Positions 52,874-60,749 of a stretch of DNA of 64,000 nt are shown one piece after another. The DNA is from CAIVAT01 sp037137455. GTDB taxonomy: Bacteria > Bacteroidota > Bacteroidia > Bacteroidales > FEN-979. The notes under the pieces are model-generated. The model did no database searches and had not been told where the DNA came from. It saw nothing but the letters and a program-made list of their open reading frames with translations. A program made the position numbers and the translations under genes. The stretch is taken from assembly GCA_037137455.1 (NCBI GenBank), contig JBAXKG010000001.1, positions 72,257 to 136,256 on the forward strand, in the 5' to 3' direction. Each line of letters opens with the position of its first letter. The first letter of the stretch is position 1.

Positions 52874-55657
52874 TTACTTCAGCCTTATAATCTTTGCAGT
52901 TTCAACACGGTCGCCTATCATCAAACGGATGATGTATATTCCGGCTTGTTGGTTTTCGATTGAAAAATCCATTGTCCGGGTGGCCTTTACCTCCTTATTA
53001 ATTACGATTTCTCCCCGAAGCCCGGTGATGAAAATAGTCATTGGCTCCTGATCGACCTCAGGGTTCAATTCCAGGGTAAACCTGCCATTTGTGGGATTGG
53101 GATAGACTTTGAACAACCCTGCCTGCGACTGCACGTTTGGAATTTCTTCATTGTTGATATTTTCCGCCTTTATACCCGGGGCGGGAGCCCCGGTGCAAAA
53201 GCTGCCAAATGGCGTAATATAAGCCCAAAGCCATCCGTCCGAATCAACCCTGGTACCCGGGAGCAGCAAAATCTTCTGTCCGGCAATGAAGGTGGCGCCC
53301 CCGCCTGGTTGTATAAGAAACGTGGTACCGTTTCCGGCCACGCTGACTACCTGAACGGCATCATAGCATTTTATTTCGCCATCACCCAGAATTATATTGT
53401 TCACGTTGTTTCGTACCGGTATTACGTGAATTTCAAGGATGGGTGAAGCCTGACCTGTTCCGCAAAGATTGGAGCCTGAAACGCTTAAGTTTCCTGATAA
53501 GGCGGTTTCGGAAAATGTAACGGTAATACTGTTGCTATTTCCGCCTGCTGTGAGGGTTACCCCGGGAGGCAGGATCCAGTTATAAATAGAGGCATTAGAA
53601 ATGGGATTCACCCAATAGGTAACACCTGCCTGGCCCTGAAACACGGCTTCGGGGCCGTTCACGTCACCAGCCGGGGCAGGCATCGGACTGGGGTTCAATG
53701 TTGTACTTATAAACACAGGCCGTTCGGTAACTCTGAAAGTAACTTTATTATTTTGAATTTCGAGGATCGACTGACATCCTTCAGTGATGCCCGATTGAGG
53801 GCGAATCAACCGCGCCGCCGAGGAGGTTCCTATATCAAGGGTGAAATTTTCGATGATTTTATTTGATGAACTGGTACACCAAACGGCGTAAACCGCTTTT
53901 TCAGCACATTTTGAAAAAAATTTGTAAACATTTACTGAATTATTCCCTGAAGCGATTTCGTTTTCAAAACAGAGTCCTTTCAGCTGATTTTTCATGGTAG
54001 AAACGTAAAACCATGATTTTTTGGGTTGATGACCGTTCCATATTTCATTTGTCAAGCCCGAACTGTTGTATTTGTTAGGATTGGCGGCATTCGCATCGCG
54101 GAGCATGAATACAAAAGCCTTATCTATTCCTGCTGCAATTGCCTCCAGATACGATCGCATTATCCACTGTCCCTGCACCTCGTAAATGTCATTAGTATCA
54201 ATTTTAACCGCTGCCTGTTCGCTTTCAGGATTCGTATCATATCCAAATTCAGAGAGCCAGATTTCTTTGCCGGGTAAAAAGGCATCGCGGTAGTCCACTA
54301 TCACTTTCAACTTTTGTTTAAGGTTGTTGTCCTCAGGACTAATTCCATGGCTACCATTCCCTGAATAGTGATGAAAATTCAGAACATCGGCAGGGAAACC
54401 TGTTGACCGGTTAAAGTCACACCATAATTTCATGCATCTCAGGTACTCCAGATTTAAGCTTGCAAGTCCACCCATCACCATTTTTATTGATGAATCAGCA
54501 GCTTTCATTCCCTTTCCGGTTCCCAATGAATTTTCATGGCCATCATAATCAGCGCTGCACATCGTTGAAAATTCATCGGGTGTAAAGTATCCCTTACGTG
54601 TGCACCACCATTTGTCAGGTTCATTCCAGTTTTCAAGATACCCGGCAAACCCGCTTCCGCTGATATTTGGCTGGTCGGGCCTGAGTTTCAATAAAGAGTG
54701 AGCTACCCCGGTCGAACCATACCTGGCTGCAAACTGAAACAAATAATCTGAATGCTCAATAAAGGATACAGGATCGAGGGGGTTTTCATTCTGACTAATC
54801 GGTTTATATTGCGTTTGAGAATCATCAAATCCATGGATGTAAGGAGCACATCCCTGAAGATCAGGACTAACAATCAAACTGTCATTTTTTAGATGCCGAT
54901 AAAAATCATCAAAATTGAAACTCCAGCCAGGTCCGCTTGCCCAGCTTGGATTCCATGCATATTGATTGTGAGGAAAACCATGATAGGTCGTATCAAGATT
55001 TCCTTCATCCCAACCCCAGTCGTGATATTCGCGCACATTTCCGGCACAATTTAGTTTGTCAACCGGATCATCAATGAAACCATTTACACCCATGAAATGA
55101 TCAAAAAAAGGTTTAGGATGCTGAACAGGCAAGGGAGGTGGATTAGCTGTTCCAATTGGCCAACCGTAGACAACAATCTCGGCTACCCTGGTGGAGGGGC
55201 TGGCATATGAAAACATCAGGAATCTTGTTGTGTCCTGCAATGGGACTTCACGCCATGTATTGTAAGTATTTAAAAGCAAACCGGCTTTTTTTTCCCATAA
55301 TGAAGGGTCGCCTGTATAAATAAAAATACTGTCAATGTCAGAGGCATCAAACAACCACAATGACAATAGATTGTATGACTTTCCGAGGTCAACGACTATC
55401 ATTGCAGGATAATATATATCAGCATTTATCCATCCGGGTGAAAATACGGTTAATGGTGTGCCTCCCTGGCCGGTTGAGGGATCATTAGCTAAATCCTGCT
55501 CATCCACGAGCAACCCTGGTTCACCTTTTGTTGAAAAGTTGTAGAGCATGCTGCTGGTCAGGTTTAATTTGGTTTGCCCGAAAATGTCAGCGGGGAAATA
55601 AATCAAAATGGCCAATAGTGAAATGATACAGAGGGTGGTGATTATTCTCTTAGACAT
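52874..55657 (-). CDS. T9SS-secreted clan GH-A-like glycoside hydrolase
   Basis: A 927-residue protein with a signal peptide (ILIYFPADIFGQ). An N-terminal discoidin-like beta domain (about 25-170) precedes a TIM barrel with YLENWNEPDKWW (NEP, acid/base glutamate) and EIWLSEFGYDTN (nucleophile glutamate), the clan GH-A arrangement seen for example in GH5/GH39-like enzymes. A PKD/Ig-like region (about 630-810, VNPISNASIYNWILPPGVTLTAGG) follows. The C-terminus VYPNPTNGRFTLELNP ... GIYIIRLMIGDRVETAKIIRLK is a type A T9SS sorting domain, so the enzyme is exported to the cell surface. Substrate unknown. Confidence 0.8.
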   Translation of the reverse strand: MSKRIITTLCIISLLAILIYFPADIFGQTKLNLTSSMLYNFSTKGEPGLLVDEQDLANDPSTGQGGTPLTVFSPGWINADIYYPAMIVVDLGKSYNLLSLWLFDASDIDSIFIYTGDPSLWEKKAGLLLNTYNTWREVPLQDTTRFLMFSYASPSTRVAEIVVYGWPIGTANPPPLPVQHPKPFFDHFMGVNGFIDDPVDKLNCAGNVREYHDWGWDEGNLDTTYHGFPHNQYAWNPSWASGPGWSFNFDDFYRHLKNDSLIVSPDLQGCAPYIHGFDDSQTQYKPISQNENPLDPVSFIEHSDYLFQFAARYGSTGVAHSLLKLRPDQPNISGSGFAGYLENWNEPDKWWCTRKGYFTPDEFSTMCSADYDGHENSLGTGKGMKAADSSIKMVMGGLASLNLEYLRCMKLWCDFNRSTGFPADVLNFHHYSGNGSHGISPEDNNLKQKLKVIVDYRDAFLPGKEIWLSEFGYDTNPESEQAAVKIDTNDIYEVQGQWIMRSYLEAIAAGIDKAFVFMLRDANAANPNKYNSSGLTNEIWNGHQPKKSWFYVSTMKNQLKGLCFENEIASGNNSVNVYKFFSKCAEKAVYAVWCTSSSNKIIENFTLDIGTSSAARLIRPQSGITEGCQSILEIQNNKVTFRVTERPVFISTTLNPSPMPAPAGDVNGPEAVFQGQAGVTYWVNPISNASIYNWILPPGVTLTAGGNSNSITVTFSETALSGNLSVSGSNLCGTGQASPILEIHVIPVRNNVNNIILGDGEIKCYDAVQVVSVAGNGTTFLIQPGGGATFIAGQKILLLPGTRVDSDGWLWAYITPFGSFCTGAPAPGIKAENINNEEIPNVQSQAGLFKVYPNPTNGRFTLELNPEVDQEPMTIFITGLRGEIVINKEVKATRTMDFSIENQQAGIYIIRLMIGDRVETAKIIRLK

Positions 55658-55861
55658 TAATTTTTCATTGATGAATTATCTCCAACCACAAATTTAAGTA
55701 TAAAATAGTAAATCAATCAACCCTTGGCAGGACCACGAAAATCAAGGATATTTATGTTCGATATTACACATCAGAATCTTTCTCCTAGTGAGTCGCATCA
55801 ACATGTCTGGAGTTAAATATTATTGATATACAAATAATTCTATTTTTTGAAATTTTTTATC

Positions 55862-56548
55862 ATGGAAAACAAGTATTCAAAGACCAAATTAGCATTTTTG
55901 GCATTGACACGGTTTATACCGGGTATATTACTTCTTTCATTTGTTCTTTTTATCTCAGCAGGATCCTTTGGATACTGGAATGCATGGTTTTTTATGGGAA
56001 TACTTTCAATTCCATTGTTGATTATATTGATTTACTTAGTTACCTGTGATCCTGAGTTACTGGAAAAAAGACTCAACACCAGAGAAACAGAACAAACCCA
56101 AAAAAAGATGATCATCAAGACTTCCATAACTTTTTTATCTGTGTTAATTGTATCAGGCCTTGATTACCGGTTTCAGTGGACACCTGCTCCCATCTGGCTG
56201 GTATTTTCATCTGCAATTATTTATTTACTGGGTAATGCTATCTTTTTCATTGTCATGTTACAAAACAAATTTGCATCAAGGGTAATTGAAATTCAGGAAA
56301 AACAAAAAGTAATTGATACCGGACTTTATTCATACGTCAGGCATCCGATGTATACAGCTGTCATCATGATGTTTTTCTTTATGCCATTGATATTGGGTTC
56401 CTTAAGCGCATTTATTCTGATGCTTATTTTTCCTTATCAGATTAATATAAGAATAAAAAATGAAGAGAAAGTTCTTGAAAAAGGGTTGGAAGGGTATATT
56501 GCATATAAGAAACGCGTGAAGTATAAAGTAATTCCCTTTCTCTGGTAA
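55862..56548 (+). CDS. Isoprenylcysteine methyltransferase (ICMT/PEMT)-like membrane protein
   Basis: A 228-residue protein from ATG 55862 (a TTG lies 15 bp upstream) with five to six hydrophobic segments. The C-terminal motif GLYSYVRHPMYTAVIMMFFFMPL ... RIKNEEKVLEKGLEGYIAYKKRVKYKVIPFLW is the S-adenosylmethionine-binding RHPxY...EE...Y pattern of the ICMT/phospholipid methyltransferase family. The bacterial substrate is unknown. A variable-region-like pseudogene fragment follows immediately. Confidence 0.85.
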   Translation: MENKYSKTKLAFLALTRFIPGILLLSFVLFISAGSFGYWNAWFFMGILSIPLLIILIYLVTCDPELLEKRLNTRETEQTQKKMIIKTSITFLSVLIVSGLDYRFQWTPAPIWLVFSSAIIYLLGNAIFFIVMLQNKFASRVIEIQEKQKVIDTGLYSYVRHPMYTAVIMMFFFMPLILGSLSAFILMLIFPYQINIRIKNEEKVLEKGLEGYIAYKKRVKYKVIPFLW

Positions 56549-56690
56549 CCGACTACCCAAACGCTGGAGCAGTGCGCAACTCGGTGCCTTCAACGGCCGG
56601 TACTTCTACTTCTACAGTAGCAGCATAAGTTGGTGGGAAAACCACTCCAAGGAAAACGGGCTTACTATCCGATGCCTTAGTGTCGATTAA
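56547..56690 (+). pseudogene. Orphan 3' fragment of a DGR-type variable protein
   Basis: A 3' gene end with no start or body. In the frame ending at TAA 56688-56690 it reads ...GAFNGRYFYFYSSSISWW, then ENHSKENGLTIRCLSVD; the -1 neighbouring frame just upstream reads PNAGAVRNS, so a frameshift at about 56580 separates two halves of one domain. GLTIRCLS corresponds to the GFSVRCL ending of FISUMP/phage-type variable proteins. Codons are mostly NNC/NNT (TAC TTC TAC TTC TAC AGT AGC AGC, AAC CAC TCC). It abuts the ICMT stop. It could be a remnant of a lost target gene. Confidence 0.6.
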
Positions 56691-56813
56691 TTCATTTGAT
56701 TTATTTGTCTATTTAATTTTTACAAAATACTGCATAGCGGTATAAAACTTTTTTAGATTTGTAATTCATTGTAGCTTTTATCAAGGTAAATAAAGGATTC
56801 TGATTAATTGAAG

Positions 56814-57947
56814 ATGTATTGCTTAATCTACCAATGGTGTGCTCCATTCGTTGCTTCGCACTCATGGCGCACAATAGTACTGAATGCCATACTTTTGGTG
56901 TTTTGGATGCACATTTCGTGCGCACAGAATACAGTCGATCCAGAGCAGCTTCAAAACGCGGATGATTATTTAATCGGTCAATTCAAGGTAAAGGATGTCA
57001 TTTTTTTAGGAGAGATCCACCGCATCAGGGAAAATGTTGATTTTGCAGGTAAAATGATTCCTGTGCTTCATAAAAACGGAATTCATCTCTTGTTTTCTGA
57101 ATTTGCAAGATTTAAAGACACAAAACGGATCGATTCACTGATTACTGCAAAGGTATTTGATAAAAACCTTGCCTTATGTATCATGTTTGATAACGCATGG
57201 GATTGGGGATATAAGGAATATGTTGACCTCTATTATTCTGCATGGAAAACAAACCAATCTCTGAAACCGAATGAAAAGCCCTTCAGAATTATCGGCATTG
57301 AACAATACGACAATGAAGGAACCGGCATCTATGACCAGGAACAGTTTTGGACATATCTCATTGACAGTATAGGGATAAAAAAAGGAGAAAAAGTTCTTGT
57401 ATATTGTGGTATGCATCATGCTTTTACGAATTTTCACCAACCTTATCTGGTGAATGACACGTTGAAAGGATTCGTTAGTACAAGAGTTGGAAACTGGGTG
57501 TACAAAAAATATCCCACAAAAACAATCACTGTCCTGCTGCATGGCCCCTGGTATGGATCTAATTACAGTAAAACCGTTTTGCCCTGCAACGGAAAAATTG
57601 ATTCCCTGGTTAATTCATTAATGAATCACACCAAAGGCATTGGATTTTCTACTGCAAACACACGATTTGATGATTATAGCCTGAATAATTCTTTATATGG
57701 ACAGGGGTATATGAATGCAAAATTGAAAGACTTGTGCCAGGGCTACATTGTTGTCAAACCAATATGTGAGTTAAACCCGGTTACAGTGATTCCGGATTTT
57801 ATCAATAAATCAAATATTGATGAAACGATAAAGCAAGCTGAATTTGGGAGTTTGACACCCAAGGCATTCAATGATTCCATTTCATCCTGGCTTTTTGAAT
57901 ATTCAACAAAAAGCTTAAATATGCTGAAAAAACAATTCTGTCGCTAA
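56814..57947 (+). CDS. Exported erythromycin-esterase/ChaN-like protein
   Basis: A protein of 377 residues from ATG 56814 (TTG 56808 also in frame). The N-terminus is an unusual long hydrophobic lead, MYCLIYQWCAPFVASHSW then ILLVFWMHISCAQ, which may be a signal or lipoprotein-type peptide (HISC). The body has the EreA/ChaN/TIKI pattern: VIFLGEIHRIRENVDF, LLFSEFARFKD, DNAWDWGYKEY, FRIIGIEQYDNEG and VLVYCGMHHAF, with spaced Glu/His that could bind metal or haem. Hydrolase or haem-binding function cannot be decided. It ends in a strong inverted repeat that includes its stop codon. Confidence 0.6.
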   Translation: MYCLIYQWCAPFVASHSWRTIVLNAILLVFWMHISCAQNTVDPEQLQNADDYLIGQFKVKDVIFLGEIHRIRENVDFAGKMIPVLHKNGIHLLFSEFARFKDTKRIDSLITAKVFDKNLALCIMFDNAWDWGYKEYVDLYYSAWKTNQSLKPNEKPFRIIGIEQYDNEGTGIYDQEQFWTYLIDSIGIKKGEKVLVYCGMHHAFTNFHQPYLVNDTLKGFVSTRVGNWVYKKYPTKTITVLLHGPWYGSNYSKTVLPCNGKIDSLVNSLMNHTKGIGFSTANTRFDDYSLNNSLYGQGYMNAKLKDLCQGYIVVKPICELNPVTVIPDFINKSNIDETIKQAEFGSLTPKAFNDSISSWLFEYSTKSLNMLKKQFCR

Positions 57948-57999
57948 TAAATAGGACTTTGTGCGGCACGTAGTACCCAGCATGAAGCCCTATTTATTA
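57945..57999 (+). terminator. Inverted repeat at the end of the Ere/ChaN-like gene
   Basis: Perfect 11-bp arms TAATAAATAGG (57945-57955) and CCTATTTATTA (57989-57999) enclose a 33-bp loop. The first arm contains the stop codon. It may be a terminator or a decayed element end. The following 240 bp up to 58243 hold no ORF or RNA that I recognise. Confidence 0.5.
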
Positions 58000-58243
58000 G
58001 GGGCAGATATTACGACTATTCAAAGTCGGCTTCGCCTGGCATAATCCCCTGAACCATTTGACAATGATTTTACTTGTGACCACAATACTTGTTTCAGCTC
58101 CCATCGACCACCGATAACTTGCAATGTACCTGAGTGTTTAATTGGGTTTGTTCATGTTTTGGTGACGGGATTAAGTTTCCGCAAAAGAAAGGCGTTGCAA
58201 ATGTTGTTAAAACAGCAGAGGTAACCATTCTGCAATGACTTGG

Positions 58244-58921
58244 TCACCGCGCATATTTCCGCGCCAATTCCACAATATCCTTTGCCTCCAGCACCTTTTT
58301 ATCGCATCCATATAATATGCTATTGATCATGGCCATCCCCAGCTCTTTTAACGTAATGAAGTACCCGGGAAAGAGCGGACGCGCCAACGGGTATATCCAT
58401 GTGACGTATTTGTAATACGGAAGGGTGTTTTTTAATCCCTTGGTTGGAAGCATAAATGGTGGCCGGAAGTTATAAACCGCCTTGAATGGAATCTTCATCA
58501 GGTCGTTTTCCACCTTTCCTTTGACCCGGGCCCACATCATTTTACCCTTTTCCGTGGAGTCCGTTCCGGCGCCGGAAATGTAACAGAATGTCATTTGGGG
58601 ATTCAGCCTGCTCAGGGTCCTTGCAAAGCCCATGGTGAGGACATATGTGATACGTGTGTATTCCGGCTCCTTGATGCTAACGGACGAAACCCCTGCACTG
58701 AAGAAACATACATTGCAGCCTGAAAATTGAGATTCGATTGGTCTTAAGTCAAAGAAATCAGCATGTATGATCTCCCTGAGTTTTGGGTGAGTAATGCCAC
58801 AGGGTTTGCGATTGATTACGAGAACGGATTCTACATCCGGGTGTTGGAGACATTCGTGAAGAACGCCTTCGCCGACCATGCCGGTGGCACCAGTGATGAT
58901 TGCTTTGATTTTGGGGGTCAT
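58244..58921 (-). CDS. Atypical SDR / NAD(P)-binding epimerase-like protein
   Basis: A 225-residue Rossmann protein from ATG 58921 (a TTG-initiated 19-residue extension is possible). It starts MTPKIKAIITGATGMVGEGVLHECL with the TGxxGxxG motif of extended/atypical SDRs. NVCFFSAGVSSVSI, FCYISGAGTDSTEKGKMMWARVKGKVE (a YxxxK-type region is replaced by a WARVKG helix) and FRPPFMLPTKGLKN follow. Similar proteins occur across Bacteroidota next to no fixed partner. Probably an oxidoreductase or NAD(P)H-binding regulator; the substrate is unknown. Confidence 0.8.
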   Translation of the reverse strand: MTPKIKAIITGATGMVGEGVLHECLQHPDVESVLVINRKPCGITHPKLREIIHADFFDLRPIESQFSGCNVCFFSAGVSSVSIKEPEYTRITYVLTMGFARTLSRLNPQMTFCYISGAGTDSTEKGKMMWARVKGKVENDLMKIPFKAVYNFRPPFMLPTKGLKNTLPYYKYVTWIYPLARPLFPGYFITLKELGMAMINSILYGCDKKVLEAKDIVELARKYAR

Positions 58922-59204
58922 AGGATATCGGGTTTGAATAATCAAAGGTAGGTTGAATAATTTTTCGAAACAAAACAACCCTTTTTGTTTTTGTGAAAAA
59001 TATATTTTTACCAGTTATGGCAAATATCGTTTTTTTATTTCTACATTTAACCTACTCATTTTCAGATAAAAAGTGTTAGGGTGAATTGGGTTAAAATGTT
59101 TTGATGCAGGATTGAATATCAGAATGATGTCTGAGTGATACTTACGTATGGTTAGGTTGGCTTTTGAATAATATTTGTTTAATATTAACTTTAAACTGAA
59201 AATC

Positions 59205-60485
59205 ATGAAAAATTCTACAATTATCATATTCTTAGTTCTTGCCATGCTGAAAACTCAGGCACAAGACTATCTGATTAGTTTTACAGGCGCTGGCGCTACT
59301 ACTGAAGTCGGCACAGTAAAAGTCGATAACTTAACCAGCGGCGCTACGCTTACCCTGAACGGGGGAGATATTTTGCATTTAACCTCAACAGTGGGAATTA
59401 GTAATCCGGCAACTGATAACGGGACTATTCGAGTTTATCCAAACCCAATGACAGATCGGTCTACGTTAACATTTGTTGCACCTGATGGCGGCAATGCAGA
59501 TATATGTATCGTTGATTTAGCCGGTAAAACATTGATTCAAACGAGCACAATACTTTCACCCGGAACTCACAGTTTCCATGTTTCAGGCATTAAACAGGGA
59601 ATGTATTTTGTGAAAGTTACCGGCAAAAACTATTTCTATTCAACAAAACTGATAAGTCAAAGCAACCTGCAAAGTGAGGTAAGAGTTGAATATATTTCTA
59701 CTATTAATAGTACCGCAAGTAACGCGTTGAAAAGCATATCAGCAACGATTGATATGCCATACGCCAATGGCGATCAATTGCTTTTCAAAGGTATTTCGGG
59801 AATATACAGCACGTTAGTCCCAGATGTTCCCGTCACCAGTAAAACAATAACTTTCAATTTTGCAGCATGCACCGATGCCGATGGCAACAATTATGCAACA
59901 GTTCAGATAGGCACACTAAAATCAGGCAAACAGACATGGATGGCAGAAAACCTGAATGTCGGGGTTCGGATTGATGCTGGCACCCTGGATCAAACCAATA
60001 ACAACATTATTGAAAAGTACTGTTATAATAACGATGAAGCGAATTGTGCCATTTACGGAGGCCTATACCAGTGGAATGAGATGATGCAATATGTAACCAC
60101 CCCGGAAGTAAAGGGAATATGCCCCACAGGCTGGCATATTCCAACGGATGGAGAATGGACAACGCTTACAACCTTTCTTGAGGGAGAAAGTGTAGTAGGC
60201 GGAAAGATGAAATCTATTGGTACAATACAGACTGGTACAGGCTTATGGAATACCCCCAATACCGGAGCAACCAACGAAAGCGGGTTTACAGCCGTTCCGG
60301 CAGGCTGCCGCTGCTACTATGGACCGTTCAACACCATTGGCTACAGCGGCACCTGGTGGAGTTCGTCTGAGGGCAGTACTAGCGATGCCTGGCTCCGGCA
60401 CCTGAGCTACAATAGCAGCGGTGTAGGCAGAAACTACGATACCAAGACTCTCGGGTTTTCTGTGCGTTGCCTTCGGGATTTCTAA
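59205..60485 (+). CDS. Exported FISUMP-domain protein with internal T9SS-like domain, candidate DGR target
   Basis: A 426-residue protein from ATG 59205 (TTG 59175 upstream) with signal peptide (about 1-19, TQAQ). Residues about 74-152 have the look of a type A T9SS sorting domain (IRVYPNPMTDRSTLTF, IVDLAGKTLIQ, GIKQGMYFVKVTG), but it is internal rather than C-terminal. Residues about 222-426 are a FISUMP (Fibrobacter succinogenes major paralogous) domain: DADGNNYATVQIGTLKSGKQTWMAENLN, YQWNEMMQY, GICPTGWHIPTDGEWTTL, LWNTPNTGATNESGFTAVPAG, GFSVRCLRDF. Codons 368-416 look hypervariable (60306-60452). Probably a surface binding protein. Confidence 0.85.
   Translation: MKNSTIIIFLVLAMLKTQAQDYLISFTGAGATTEVGTVKVDNLTSGATLTLNGGDILHLTSTVGISNPATDNGTIRVYPNPMTDRSTLTFVAPDGGNADICIVDLAGKTLIQTSTILSPGTHSFHVSGIKQGMYFVKVTGKNYFYSTKLISQSNLQSEVRVEYISTINSTASNALKSISATIDMPYANGDQLLFKGISGIYSTLVPDVPVTSKTITFNFAACTDADGNNYATVQIGTLKSGKQTWMAENLNVGVRIDAGTLDQTNNNIIEKYCYNNDEANCAIYGGLYQWNEMMQYVTTPEVKGICPTGWHIPTDGEWTTLTTFLEGESVVGGKMKSIGTIQTGTGLWNTPNTGATNESGFTAVPAGCRCYYGPFNTIGYSGTWWSSSEGSTSDAWLRHLSYNSSGVGRNYDTKTLGFSVRCLRDF
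60306..60452 (+). other. Putative DGR variable region in the FISUMP gene
   Basis: Of the 49 codons from TGC 60306 to CTC 60452, 37 end in C or T by my hand count. Positions that are asparagine in the family's template-like form carry TGC, TGC, TAC, TAT, AAC, ACC, TAC, AGC, ACC, GGC, AGT, CTC, CAC, AGC, TAC, AAT, AGC, GGC, AAC, TAC, GAT, ACC, CTC, while frame residues (G, R, F, I, WWSSSE, AW, R, L, V, K) are kept. Directly after it, codons for GFSVRCLRD are conserved, as expected for the homing-side boundary. This is the mark of adenine-directed mutagenic retrohoming. Confidence 0.7.
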
Positions 60486-60749
60486 GCCTATTTGACTATT
60501 TTCCTATTTGAGATATTGAAAGAAAAACCATGTTTGCACCACCCCGCAACCGGTAATCGTTCAGTCATTTCAATGCTGCCGCTGCTTCGCAGCTCTTTCA
60601 GCCGTTCAATTAATAAACATATTATATATGCGTAAAAAAATTCACCAATTAAAGTTAAGGCCAAAATAAACTGACTTCGGTGTTTAGCCTTAATGGTTAT
60701 GAGTCGTAAATAATCATATTAGAATCCAAACATTAAACCTGGAAGATTT

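Noticed and set aside
56547..56690. Reading the orphan fragment as a DGR template repeat
   Set aside because: A template should be rich in AAC codons; this stretch already carries TAC/TTC/AGC at those positions, so it looks like a mutated variable region.
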